Of a DNA stretch of 64,000 nt, positions 21,830 to 33,005 are shown one piece after another (within the stretch, counting starts at the first letter, position 1; each line of letters opens with the position of its first letter). Source of the stretch: Proteles cristata cristata (lineage: Eukaryota; Chordata; Mammalia; Carnivora; Hyaenidae); assembly GCA_017311185.1 (NCBI GenBank), contig JAESUZ010004803.1:62001-126000 (forward strand), read 5' to 3'. Made by a program: the position numbers and the translations under genes. Under the pieces are notes generated by a model. That model saw only the letters and a list, made by a program, of their open reading frames with translations, was not told the origin of the DNA and did no database searches.

Positions 21830-22700
21830 AATTTATTTTTCTCGTGTGTTAGAAGACACTGGTTTCTTGCATTTCTGCTTCTCTTACAATCAGAGACACT
21901 GGTTACCTTTGTTCCAGATTATTTTTTCAAAGATGTTTGTATATACTGAACAGTCTTAGAACACAGAGATAGTATGCCTCCCTCCAGAGCAAAGGGCAGG
22001 TATGCTTAGTGTCCAATATAATAAAGATAGCATATCTTTCCAGAATAAAGGGCAGGCCTATTTACTTCTCATCATAAAAGATTCAGGTGCCCTAATCTCA
22101 GGGTTCCTCTCCTGTTAACACAACCCACTGTGTGTACGAGTATCACCTGGCATTCTTATTATTATCTTTTGGGAACTAAGATTCAAGAAAACAATGCAAA
22201 AAATTTACTGATATTCTGTCTACTGCTATTGCTGCAAGGCTACCTTGTTAGCTTGCAAGTAGGGTAAAACCACAGAACCTCACAGTTCTTGACATAACTG
22301 CACGAGCTGGAACCTGTAGAGCAAAGGTGACTTACGGGCATTATTGGCTTCTTCCTGATTTTAAAGGGAATGCTTCTAACATTTCACCACTAAACTTAAA
22401 AATTGATTTGGATCTTAGTGGATACTCCTTTTTAGGTTACAGGGAGTGTGGTTCAAAAAATTCCTAACCCATTAATTTGGGAAACCGTTGCCTTAGTGAC
22501 CTAAAAAAGTTGATATAGCTTTCAAAAGTGGCTCTCCTTAGACTTAAAAATAGGAAATTTCTAGGAGGGAGCTACTGGAAGTTCAGGTAAGACAGTAAGT
22601 TTCTCATTATGTCCTGCTCTGCAGGACATTTGACATTCTTGACCCTACCAACCAGATACTAGTTGCATCCCCAGTCTGAAAATCCTCCAATTTTTTCATC
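21830..22700. other. Intronic sequence with a small L1 remnant
   Basis: A stretch near 22335-22425 (GCATTATTGGCTTCTTCCTG, GGGAATGCTTCTAACATTTC) resembles the complement of L1 ORF2. The rest is not recognised. Confidence 0.4.
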
Positions 22701-22915
22701 CATTTTCCAGAGCAGGAGTTGACAGATTTTTTCTATAAAAAGCCAAACTAAATACTTTAGGTTTTGTGGGCCATCCCACCTCCTGTTGCAACCGACCTTT
22801 GCTGTCAAAATGCAAAAGCAGCCATAGACAATACATAAATAAATAGGCAAGGCTGAGTTCCAATAGAACTACAAAAACACCTGGTGGCAAGATTTGCTGA
22901 CTCCTGGTCTAGAGG
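22700..22915 (+). repeat. hAT-Charlie-type DNA transposon remnant (MER20-like)
   Basis: GGAGTTGACAGATTTTTTCT, AATACTTTAGGTTTTGTGGG, AAAGCAGCCATAGACAATAC and TTCCAATAGAACTACAAAAA match the non-autonomous MER20-type consensus in order. The ends (CAGGAGTTGAC... and ...TTGCTGACTCCTG) are inverted as expected of a DNA transposon. The family name is from memory. Confidence 0.75.
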
Positions 22916-22934
22916 AATGGGTAGAGAGTAAAAC

Positions 22935-23043
22935 ATTTTCAAATTTACAGATAAGGAAACTGAGATCAAGGATGAAGTAATCGGGCCAGCATCTTGATTA
23001 CACAGCATTTTGTACAAAGTGAAAATTAGAACCTAGACCTCCT
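22935..23043 (-). repeat. MIR, minus, left part (continues at 23287)
   Basis: TTTACAGATAAGGAAACTGAG, then AGAACCTAGACCTCCT, is the complement of the MIR core and head. The SINE at 23044 splits it; CTAACCATTGGTGCTCTTTC on the far side is the rest. Confidence 0.75.
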
Positions 23044-23270
23044 TGGGGCGCCTGGGTAGCTTAGTCGGTTAAGCGTCCGACTTTCGCTTAGGTCATGATC
23101 TCGCAGTTCGTGGGTTCGAGCCCTGCATCGGGCTCTGTGCTGACTGCCAGCTCAGAGCCTGGAGCCTGTTTCAGTCTGTGACTCCCTCTCTCTCTGACCC
23201 TCCCCCTGCTCACGCTGTCTCTCTCTCTCTCTAGAAATAAATAAAAATATTAAAAAAAAAAAAAAAAAAA
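23044..23270 (+). mobile_element. Young felid SINE, plus, with 16-bp target-site duplication
   Basis: GGGGCGCCTGGGTAGCTTAG, GGTTAAGCGTCCGACTTTCG, GTTCGTGGGTTCGAGCCCTG and GCTGACTGCCAGCTCAGAGC, with an A tail of about 20. AGAACCTAGACCTCCT occurs exactly at 23028-23043 and 23271-23286. Confidence 0.96.
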
Positions 23271-23286
23271 AGAACCTAGACCTCCT

Positions 23287-26200
23287 AACCATTGGTGCTC
23301 TTTCCACTATATCACCCAGCAGGATAAATGACACCCTGGTATAATTTGCCTCATTAAGTATTTTTATCCATTTCTACTAAATGTAGGCAAATATATATGA
23401 ATACTTGCCAGATGTCCATAAACATTCAAGTCTCTGCTCCAGCTCCCTCCTCTATGGTCTGAAGTATATCTCTAGTTTTGCATCATTCCCAGATGAAGAC
23501 ACCATTGTTCCATCTCAAGTATGTTCATAAAAACATGCAATAGAACTGGGTTGTACACTGAAGCAGAGACTTTCCACAACAACTCACCATAAATCATTCA
23601 TCTGCTGAATATTTCTAAGGCCATCTTCACAGTATTGACCACAGTCTTGATTTTTCACCTGCACACCAAGACTCAAACCCAATCAACTTGAAGTCTCTTT
23701 TCAAGTGAGAGTCCCTACAGAACTAGATCCAATACTGATATATACAAAGTATCAAAATGTATCACATCTACTTCTTTTCTGTCATCTGCAACTGCTGAGA
23801 TTCTATCCACAAAGATATTTTATTTGGTCTGATTCTTTTTTTAAGTTTTTATTTTAATTCCAGTTAGTTAACATACAGTATTATATTAATTTCTGGCCTC
23901 ACTGATTCTTTATAAAAGTGCTCAATAAACTGTCTTATAGAAGGGCTATGTAACCATAAATAGCTGTTAGCAGTGATATACACAGCTTGAAGTAAATAAG
24001 GCATTTGTTTGTAGAAGAGGAATGGGTACAGACAATGACAGCTACATAACCAGCTTTGGGCAAAACCAAAACTTTTGATGATTTACTCAGTATACCTGAG
24101 TATTTTTATCCACAGTTTGGGGAATTCACACATTGGGTAGGACACAGGGACTACATGAACTGGAATTCTTTCAACTCTAACATTCAGTTAGCCTGCATCC
24201 AAAGAGAAGAGAGGATGTTACAGCCTGGTGAAACTCTCATAGAAGATGACCTTGGCCGTGAAGAACAAACAGAATTTAGATGTGGAAAGAAAAGACAGAA
24301 GTGCATCAAGACAACAGTGTAGCTCTGCACCACTGGGCTACTCTCTTCCTCTTCACATTCAAACAGAAGCTCAAGAAGCCCCTAAAGAGACAACCTTCTA
24401 AGAAATAGTTTAGAATTTACTGCATCAAAGCAGCAGTCATGAATGCCCACTAGAGCCAATGGCCTACCATATTTGGTGACTGAGAAGCAATAATCCTAAA
24501 TGGCAATTTGTGATGGAATCTGATACATTCAAATATTTTGAAGCTAGATAAATGACTAGGCAAAAGAGGAGCCAACAATTATAGTTAATACATGCTTTTT
24601 AATGAAGAAGAGAAGAAATATTTAGGCACAGATTAGAGTTCAGTAGCACTTGCTTCCATTCTGTGCCTGAAAAAACTAACTTAACTTCTTGGAGAGTTGA
24701 CTTCCTCCCATGATATGGGTACACTGGCACAAACTAGAATGTTCATATCTTTGGCTTACCACCATTTAGGTATAAGTTCTCCAAACGGCAATGTGTAATA
24801 CTAAATTGATAAATGTCAAAGTCAACCAGAAAACAAAACAGAATTCTAAAGAAATTAAAACAAAAATTTAGACAGCTGAACTTTTGATAAGAATTTGTCA
24901 AGCATCATCAGTTCTTTGCCTAACTTGGAAGCAAACCAAATTTCCTCATGTGGACAGCTTTGGAGCCTCCTAGTGGCAGCCTCAGGAGACCTACAGAACT
25001 AAGAGTTTTGGAAAGGACCAGACGTTCAAGAGACAGTTTAGTATGCTGCTGATGAATTCAAACAAACTCATCAGCTCCTACAATGTGCCCAATACACCAT
25101 ACTGGACACTAGGAAAGCAAAGATGAATAAATGTTGGTCTCTACCCTTATGGAGCTCACAACCTGTTATGCAAACAAGTAAGAACAAAAATAACTTTGAA
25201 ACAATGAAGTGAAAGCTTATAATCTGCATATATAGGGAAGGGGGATGAAGTCATGAGTGTTTACTAAAGGAGACTGACTTCGTAGCCAAGCCTTTATTAA
25301 AGGATAAGTATGACTATCTGATGGAGAATCCAAGTACATTATAATCTTCATGTCTTTGCTAATTTTGCATACTGTCTGAAATACTCCTTTTTCCACATAT
25401 TATACTTAGAATACTAAGACTAGAGTACAGTGTGGAAAGAAACTTGAAAAAACAGGTGAGAGCAAACTTATTGGTGCCTTTATAGTTTGAGCTTTATCTT
25501 CCAGGCTCCGACGTGATGTCACAGTATCTGAATCAGAGATGTGACTACTGAATTTTATTCAGAAATAACTCTGATGACCGTAGGAGATTTATATTAGGAG
25601 AGCTGGGGAGAAGAGAGACCCATTGATCTATCATAATGGTTCAGGAAAGGGATAAGAAGGGATGGCAGAACAGCAGTAGAAAGAAAGAGAATTCCAGAGT
25701 TAAGGAAAACTATTAAAGCTAATAGCCAAATGAATGTGGGAGATTAGACTTAGAAAAGAATAAAAAATAGTCCAAAGTTTTCTTCAAAAGACAAAGTAGA
25801 CAGTGATGTTATTAATCAAGGAAGGGAACAGAGGAAAAATCAAGAGATGAGTCATACAGGGGAACTTCTATAAATTTTACTTGGAAAACAAATTAGATCT
25901 GGGGTTTAAGAAACACTAGAAAATATCTGCAAAACTCATAACTCTGAAAAAATTATAACCATCTCAGAATAACCACAAGAGTTACAACCACTATTAAAAT
26001 ATTATCTCTTAGTGGTATATGAAAAAGAACAATTACTTCCATTTTCATAAATAACACTCTGAAATTGCTCCAACCTTAGAAGACTAAACTCTCATTAGAT
26101 AACAAAAATTTTTGACAAAGGTGACCATCTTATTCCCCTTACTTTTCTCCCCTTTGGATTATCCAAAAACACCATCCTCCAAGGAATACTTTAGTTTCAT

Positions 26201-26780
26201 CTTTACCATAAAACCTTATCTTATTCTTTTAAAACATATATTAATTAGGTTAACATATCTGGACTTTCATAGATAATATTCTACTATATTGTACTGTACA
26301 ATTTGCTGGATTTTTAAGAAAACTTAGTTGTCCTTCTCCAACTATATACATAAGTCCCTTGAGGAGTGAAGCATAGGCCCACTTCTTTCAACCAGAGGCC
26401 AACTAATCTTCTATTTCAACTAATCACTCATTCCACCTCCCTTATATTTTACAAATAATAAAATGGGGCCCAGACAAGTTAAATAACTTGAGACAGGGGT
26501 TCACATGTACGTTGTGATAGATCCCAGGCTAAACCCAGGTACCCAGAGTTCTAGTTCTATAACATTTCTATGCTTTCAGATACCCTGTAAATATCTGGCA
26601 AGTTATTTGTGCTATTATGCTTCCTTTCCCATGGGGCAGTTTTGCATCTTAATAGAATATTCAAATACCAAAAGATCCAAATCAGTGATTGTTTAATGGT
26701 AAAATTATAAGCACTCTGAAAAGCAATTAAGGAAGATATTTGAGGACAGAATTCAGGAAAATTTAAAATCACATCACAAA
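23287..26780. other. Intronic sequence with an L2-type segment
   Basis: It begins with the end of the split MIR. Around 25050-25930 the sequence resembles L2 (CTCCTACAATGTGCCCAATAC, GGAGCTCACAACCTGTTATG). A tiny L1 tail lies at 23838. An 87-codon open stretch at 24059-24322 plus has no ATG at its beginning and matches nothing I know. No gene is seen. Confidence 0.45.
23838..23901 (-). mobile_element. Minimal L1 3' end (about 64 bp), minus
   Basis: TTTTATTTTAATTCCAGTTA, then GTTAACATACAGTATTATAT, is the complement of the terminal L1 3' UTR. CTGATTCTT flanks it at 23829-23837 and 23902-23910. Confidence 0.8.
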
Positions 26781-28099
26781 TTGCAGCATCCAGTCATGAT
26801 GGAATAATAGGAACCAGATTAACCCTCCTACCTTAGATAACTTTAAAAAGGACCTCAATACACAAAAAAAATGGCTACAGACATAGGAAAACAGAAAATT
26901 CAGGACAGTGATCCCTGAGAAAGGGAAAACAAAGTGAGCCCTGTGAAGCCATACCATCTTACTACCTAGACAGAGCTTTCAGGCTATAGTACAAGGAAGG
27001 GGAACCCAAACAGAACTCAGCAGTCTTGCTGATTTGAAGAGACAGGATTCAGAGTTAAGAGAGGCCAAAGCAATTAGAATTTACAGAACAGAGTACAGAG
27101 AGGACACAAACAGCTCCAGAAACCTACACTGGAGTCATCTGACAGTGTTAGACAATGACCAGCCATTTGTGAGAAAACTACAAAGGCAAGAAAAAAGTAA
27201 GTGAAACAATCACCACAGTTCACACAGAACCAGGAATAGCTCATGTTCTGGCCAGCTAGACTACAAAGACCTCAAAATAAACAAGACATCAAGTAAAAAG
27301 GGTATGGATATAGAAAGGTATTGCGTTAGAAAGGTACTGCTTCAATAGAGAGGCTAAATTAGCCACAGACTAAAGACAATTTCTGAGCTTAAAAGAGAGC
27401 CTAGAAAAAAATCAAATTGATTCCAGAAAACTTAAATCCACCACCCAAAAAGACAAAAAAATATTTAAAGGAATGCAGAATATCTAGCATCCAAAAATGT
27501 AAAACTCAAAATGTCTGACATTCAATTAAAAATTCCTAGGCAAACAAGGAAGCATGAAATATGACCCATAAACAGAAGAAAATCAATAATATAAACAGAC
27601 ACAGAAATGATAATGATGAAAGTAGTAACCAAAGACTTTATAAAAACTATTAAAAATATATTCTCTATGTTCGAGAACAGAATGTACAAGAGTGAAAATG
27701 AGAAAAAATCAAATTGAATTTCTAAAAGCAAAAAGTAATAAATGAAACAAAATTATATTTGATCAAATTAACATCATTCAGACACTGTAGAAGAAAATAT
27801 TAATGAAATTAAATACATAACAGTAGGAACTATTTAAAATGAGAGATATAGAGAGGAAAAAAGAATGAAAAGAAACAGAGCATCACTGAACCATCAGACA
27901 ATACTAAGCAGCCTAAGACATGAATAATTGTTGCCAAAAAGGAGCAGAAGAACAGGAAAAAATACTTGAAAATATAATGGCCAACACTTCTGAATTAGAT
28001 GAGACTACAACTTAGACAAACTCAAGAGGAAACAGGAAGAACACTACACCAAAGCACATCATCTTCAAACTGGTGAAAACCAGAGATGAAGAGAAAAAA

Positions 28100-28101
<2 letters not shown>

Positions 28102-28130
<29 letters not shown>
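28102..28130. repeat. (TG)n microsatellite
   Basis: Uninterrupted TG dinucleotides over about 29 bp within the HAL1-like element. Confidence 0.95.
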
Positions 28131-28132
<2 letters not shown>

Positions 28133-28468
28133 AGTCTCCAAATGATAGCAAACTTTTTGTCAGAAACAATGCAAGCAACCAGGAGAGGACTGGTCAAATA
28201 AAGATTATCTAAAGAAAATGCAAAAAGAAAAAAAAAGAGTGAAAAAAAAACCAGAACAGAGAATCCAAGAGCAGAAGAGAAATATCAGATGATTTATGCA
28301 TAACTGGAATCCTGAAAGGCAAAGAAAGGGACAACAGGGCTAAATTAATAACGGCTAAGAATTTTCCAAAATTAGTGACAGATAACAAACCATGACCAGA
28401 TCCAATAAACTCAGATAAATTACATAGTAAATATCAACAACAACCAAGGGTGCACATGTTCACGCTTG

Positions 28469-28470
<2 letters not shown>

Positions 28471-28500
<30 letters not shown>

Positions 28501-28501
28501 A
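28471..28501. repeat. (CA)n microsatellite
   Basis: Uninterrupted ACACAC over about 30 bp, followed by GCGCACACG. Confidence 0.95.
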
Positions 28502-28805
28502 GCGCACACGTATCAAAGTCAAAATGCTAAACACCAAAGATAAAATCATGAAAGTATTCAGAGAAAAAAGATAACACTGCCTACAAAGGAACAAAAATAA
28601 GAATCATAGCAAGCTTCTCATCAGAAAGCATGGAAGAAAATAGAGTGGCACCTTTAAAGTAGTAAAAGGGGGGAAAAATGTCTAACCAGAATTCTACAGT
28701 ATGCAAAAACATCTTTCAAAACTAAAGGAGAAATACTTTCTCAGGCAAACAAATTCATTGTTGGCAAGGAATGAATGAATTTCTCCTTAAGAAATGTTAA
28801 AAGAG

Positions 28806-29040
28806 GGGCGCCTGGGTGGCTTAGTCGGTTAAGCGTCCGACTTTCGCTTAGGTCATGATCTCGGGGTTCGTGGGTTCGAGCCCCGCGTCGGGCTCTGTGC
28901 TGACTGCCAGCTCAGAGCCTGGAGCCTGTTTCAGTCTGTGACTCCCTCTCTCTCTGACCCTCCCCTGCTCACGCTGTCTCCCTCTCTCTCTCTCTCTCTC
29001 CTAGATATAAATAAAACATTAAAAAAATTAAAAAAAAAAA
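28806..29040 (+). mobile_element. Young felid SINE, plus, with 17-bp target-site duplication
   Basis: GGGCGCCTGGGTGGCTTAGT, TTAAGCGTCCGACTTTCGCT, GTTCGAGCCCCGCGTCGGGC and an A tail. AAGAAATGTTAAAAGAG occurs exactly at 28789-28805 and 29041-29057, so the target was the HAL1 remnant. It is one of the least diverged copies here. Confidence 0.97.
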
Positions 29041-29370
29041 AAGAAATGTTAAAAGAGAGTCTTCAGGCAGAAGGAATATGAGACAAGTCAGAAACTTGGA
29101 TGTAAAAACACACTGAACACAGTCAGAAATGGAATAAATGAAGATAAAATATTTTTCTTATTTTTACTTTAAGAGATAGCTGAATTATTCAAGCAAATAC
29201 AGTAATGAATTTTGTGTTTAGCATGTTAAAACTAAATTATGTTATTGATGGCATGAGGAATGGGACAGAGAAGTATGATACTTAGACTATGTATGAACCT
29301 ATAATATTATTTAAAAGTAGATTCTGATCATTTAAAATGTATTTTGTAAACCCTAGAACACAAAACACAA

Positions 29371-29592
29371 ATTTTTTTATTTTTTTTAATGTTTATTCAT
29401 TTTCTGAGAGAAAGACTGGAGATAGAACATGAGTGGGGGAGGGGCAGAGAGAGAGAAAGGCCGAGAATCTGAAGCAGGCTCCAGGCTCTGAGCTGTCAGC
29501 ACAGAGCCTGAAGTGTGGCTCGAACTCCTGAACCATGAGATCATTACCTGGCCAAAGTTGGACACTTAACTGACTAAGCCATCCAGACACCC
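29371..29592 (-). mobile_element. Carnivore SINE, minus
   Basis: TTTTTTTATTTTTTTTAATG tail, GA-rich body, head complement ACTAAGCCATCCAGACACCC. It is moderately diverged. Confidence 0.9.
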
Positions 29593-29599
29593 TAAAATG

Positions 29600-30245
29600 T
29601 TTTTTTAAAGATAAGTTGGACTTCATCAAAATTAAAAACTTTCTTTTATGCATAGCACATTGCCTATCACGTAGTAAGTACTCAATAAATGTTACCTACT
29701 ATCAATTTCTTAAGTGGTTAAACATATATTCACCACACAGTATCCAGCCATTCCACTCTCAGGCATTTATCTCAAAGAAATAAAAACATATGTCCAGGCA
29801 AAGATAGGAATTTTCAAAACATTTTTATTCATAATAGCCAAAAACTAGAAAGAAAGCAAATGGATAAGCAAATTATAGTATATTCATTCAATGTAAACTA
29901 CTTACCAACACAAAGAAACAAGCTACCAATACATGCAACAACGCTGATGAATCTCCAAAGTGTTATACTAAGTGAAAGAAGCCCAATGGTATAAGGCTAT
30001 CTATTGCATGATTTCATTTAAGTATAAAACTCTAGTGACAAAAAGCAGATCAGTAGCTCCTAGAAGATGAGGGGTTGCCTATAAAGGAGCCAGAATAAAC
30101 TTGTTGAGAAATTTTCTACATCACAGTATAGAAATGTATAGGACATTTCCAAGTCATAATTGTGGTAGTAGTTAAATGAATACCTTTGTCAAAACTCATC
30201 CAATTATATACTTAAAAACTGACAAACTTACCTAAATAATGTGGA
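29600..30245 (+). mobile_element. Old L1M 3' portion, plus, with a MIR-like patch
   Basis: AAGTTGGACTTCATCAAAAT is the L1 ORF2 end. ATTCCACTCTCAGGCATTTA and ATTCATAATAGCCAAAAAC then continue the ORF2 tail, and CCAATTATATACTTAAAAACT is 3' UTR. Between them, AGTAAGTACTCAATAAATGTTA at 29670-29692 looks like an older MIR or L2 end. Confidence 0.7.
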
Positions 30246-31930
30246 TCAAAAAAAGGGATGGGGAGGAGATGGAAGAGTAAACTTCTTTACAAAGTCATTT
30301 GCAAAGGTTGTTATTTGTTCTACCCACTCACAAGGTAATTCCTCACCTAAATTTAACTGAGAGAACTATTAACACATTTAAAACACCAGCAAATTGTATA
30401 ATACAATGGAAAACGGAACAAATATTACGTTCCTGTGCTTTGGAACTTCAGGTATAAAGAGTTATTAATATAGTCACTGCAATAAGAGAAAGACTGGGAA
30501 TGAAGGAAGGCAGCACACAAACAGAACTTGAAAGGCAGGGTAAATCCGGGATAGGAAAAAAAGAGTCTTTGGACAAATGAAATAATTTGTTTAAATATTT
30601 TTAGAATATCCAAATGGAAATTTATTTGCAGAGATGAGAAGCTATCCTTGGAAAAAGCTCCTGAATTCCTTACGGATTCATATAGACTAGTCTGTGCTCC
30701 CTGTCTCCCAATCACGAGAACTGGAAATTCCACACTTCCTTCTCTCTGCAAGAGTCTTATTGTCCCACATGACTTTTCCCCCTTGTAACACAAGAGACAT
30801 TTAATTAACTTTGCTGCCACATGCAGCTGGCACCAAAGCAAACCAAGCTGTGGGGTGGCTGACCCAGAATTACTGATGAATGTTCAAAGTAAACATGTTT
30901 TCAGCCAATCTGGAATGGTATATTTCTAAGAGGACAGAGAACTCTTAAAATTAATTAACTCCTCTGGACAGACTGTCCATCCAATGAGTGTTTTTCAGTA
31001 ATGAATATCAGACCACAGATCTTCCTGCAGCTGAGCTTGTTTATCATCCAACACAGCTACTTCTGCCATGTCTCATGGATAGCTTCATGAGTTTTATTTT
31101 CACTGGCTTCTGGCTTCTTATATTTACATAAATAGGCCAAGACAGCAGAACACACATGAGAGCAAGTTTAAATGGAAGACCCCACATTTCCCCAAAAGGC
31201 AGAGACACCTACCTTTCTCTCCTTATCTACACATCAGAGTACATAACTGAGGAGAAAAGGACCCCATAATTGAAAGGAGACGAGAAGGCCTCATTAAAGA
31301 GCATGAAATCACTCAGGTGGTTTTGTCATTGTGTGGAAATTCTAATAAAGTGCTCTCTGCTACAAAGTTTGATGATTGCATAGTGGGGGCTATACATAAA
31401 ATGACATCAGACCCCCATGAAAACTGTAGCTTAACCCTAAATTGGAAAGTATCAAAGTTATTGTACTGAAAGAAATTGATTGCATAGTACAGTTCCATGT
31501 CAAGCATGATTTTTTCTATTGCCTTTGTCTGTTTATATTTGCTTATGTAGAACATAATATTCTGAATGAGCTCTAATTGTGGCTCTGAAGGGAATAGTGC
31601 ATCTCATATGGGTCCTTTTTGAGATAGAAGAAGAACCCTGAAATATCCTAGAATGTCTTCCCTTCTTCTGAATTAATCGACCACACCACCTGTTGGAGAG
31701 TTCTTACTGTCCTCTTAGTCACAGGGGACCCAAGACATAATCTGGCCAGCTTAGGAAGCAGAGTCCCTTCAACCTTCTGAGAACTAGCCCAGACAAATGC
31801 TTCTGTTACCTTACATGAATTTTCTCCACTGCCTGCCTCCCTAATGGAGTTTTTCTGACTCAATTCAGTATAGAGTCTTTCCCGCCACATATCAACTTTA
31901 TAAGGCAATCATTTAATGACTCGTCTAAAT
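30246..31930. other. 1.7 kb of intron without recognised repeats
   Basis: No transposon family is recognised over this stretch and no exon is supported. Absence of visible repeats over 1.6 kb is unusual in this window and could reflect constraint. It contains homeobox-type ATTAATTAA at 30951-30959. Confidence 0.4.
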
Positions 31931-32083
31931 GAAGAGAATAAGTATAATTTGTTAAGTATCTACGATGCAATGGGCACTATAATACTTTACACATGTCATT
32001 TAATGTGTCATTTCATGACATATATTTATTTTTTTCCACAAAACACAATGTGGCAGTATGTAGTAATACTTTGTACAGGTTCT

Positions 32084-32288
32084 AGGGGCGTCTGGGTGGC
32101 TCAGTCAGTTAAGCATCCGACTTTCGCTCAGGTCATGATCTTGCAGTTTGTGAGTTCGAGCCCCATATCGGGCCCTTCAGCTCAGAGCCTGAAGTCCACT
32201 TCAGATTCTGTCTCCCTCTTTCTCTGCCCTTCTCCTGCTTGCTCATGCTCTCTCTCAACAATAAACATTTTTTTAAAAAATTTTTAAA
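32084..32288 (+). mobile_element. Carnivore SINE, plus, with small internal deletion
   Basis: GGGGCGTCTGGGTGGCTCAG head and AACAATAAACATTTTTTT tail. GTACAGGTTCTAG (32073-32085) and GTACAGATTCTAG (32289-32301) flank it with one mismatch. The CTCTGTGCTGA part of the body is missing between GGGCCC and TTCAGCTCAG. Confidence 0.93.
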
Positions 32289-32297
32289 GTACAGATT

Positions 32298-32487
32298 CTA
32301 GAGTCAGACTACCTGAATTAGATTTTTCTTTACTTCACCACCTATAAGCTAAATAACCTTGGAGAAGTTACATTAACATTTTTGTTCCTTAGTTGCCACA
32401 TCTGTAGAGAGAATGAGAGAACCTAGTTCACATAATTTCTGTGAAGACTACATGAAGTGCTCAATAAGTACTAGCCATTCATTACTT
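32298..32487 (+). repeat. MIR, plus
   Basis: AGAGTCAGACTACCTGAATT, CTAAATAACCTTGGAGAAGT and GAAGTGCTCAATAAGTACTA follow the MIR head, core and 3' end. Confidence 0.75.
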
Positions 32488-32517
32488 CTGTTTTACAGAT
32501 ATAAAAACTAAGACCTA

Positions 32518-32642
32518 TTTTTGATGTGGTATCTGTAGTACACCTGGAAAAATGTTTTTTCTCAGCTTTACTGATGTATAATGGACAAACAAAATTGTGT
32601 ATATTTAAAGTAAAATAATAAAATTAAAAATTAAATTAAATT
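32518..32642 (-). mobile_element. 125-bp insertion with exact 15-bp target-site duplication, containing an inverted L1 3' end
   Basis: AAAAACTAAGACCTA occurs at 32503-32517 and 32643-32657. The insert begins with non-repeat sequence (GATGTGGTATCTGTAGTACA), then the complement of an L1 3' end (TTTACTGATGTATAATGGAC), then an (AAATT)n-rich tail. Confidence 0.75.
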
Positions 32643-32794
32643 AAAAACTAAGACCTAGGAAGATAAAATAACCTGTCAAAGATCATACAGATAGAGTTCA
32701 AATATAGACCTGAGCTGACTCTAAAGCCAATGTCCTTAATTGCTCTATCATACTGGTGCCAAAAAACTAAAACAAGAACCAAAAAAAACCTCAG

Positions 32795-33005
32795 ACCCAG
32801 GGTTTCTCAAAGCATGCTTTGTGGAACTCTGATACCATGAAACATAAACTTTATCCCTCTTTTGGAGATTTACACAGCATGTTAGTATATTTAAAGCTCC
32901 TAAAAAATTAATTTGTTTTAACTTAATGTTTCACAAATATATTTGACAAATTTTAGTTCACAGACATTCAGGATTATCAGGACATCCTTTGCTAAAAAAG
33001 TTACA
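32795..33005. repeat. Possible ancient DNA-transposon remnant
   Basis: CAGGGTTTCTCAAAGCATGC with TTTGTGGAACTCTGATACCA resembles old hAT-type MER elements that start CAGTGGTTCTCAA. The family is not certain. Confidence 0.4.

Larger units (their letters stand above)
26780..29370 (+). mobile_element. HAL1-like (half-L1) old element, plus
   Basis: A long A-rich remnant with L1 ORF1-like wording and no RT-encoding part: TGGTGAAAACCAGAGATGAAG, AAACAATGCAAGCAACCAGG, GAATTCTACAGTATGCAAAA, then GAAATGTTAAAAGAGAGTCT and TTCAGGCAGAAGGAATATGA. This order fits HAL1 or the ORF1 region and 3' end of an old L1M. Frames are broken. It carries (TG)n and (CA)n tracts and a young SINE at 28806. Confidence 0.65.
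31930..32757. repeat. Nested stack: MIR(-) split by SINE, MIR(+) and a further insertion
   Basis: AAGTATCTACGATGCAATGG at 31950 begins a minus MIR that resumes at 32490 (TTTTACAGATATAAAAACTA) and finishes at 32757 (CCAATGTCCTTAATTGCTCT). Within it are a SINE (32084-32288), a plus MIR (32298-32487, from TAGAGTCAGACTACCTGAAT to TCAATAAGTACTAGCC) and an insertion at 32518-32642. Confidence 0.65.

Noticed and set aside
24056..24322. An 88-codon plus-strand open frame with protein-like composition (YFYPQFGEFTHWVGHRD)
   Set aside because: It begins with TTG rather than ATG in frame, has no recognised homologue and no splice sites. I could not tie it to any family. A tBLASTn search giving a clear protein hit would revive it as a pseudogene.
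24965..24976. A second CTCF-like motif (GCCTCCTAGTGG)
   Set aside because: It differs from the core consensus at one key position and again in the flank, so support is too weak.
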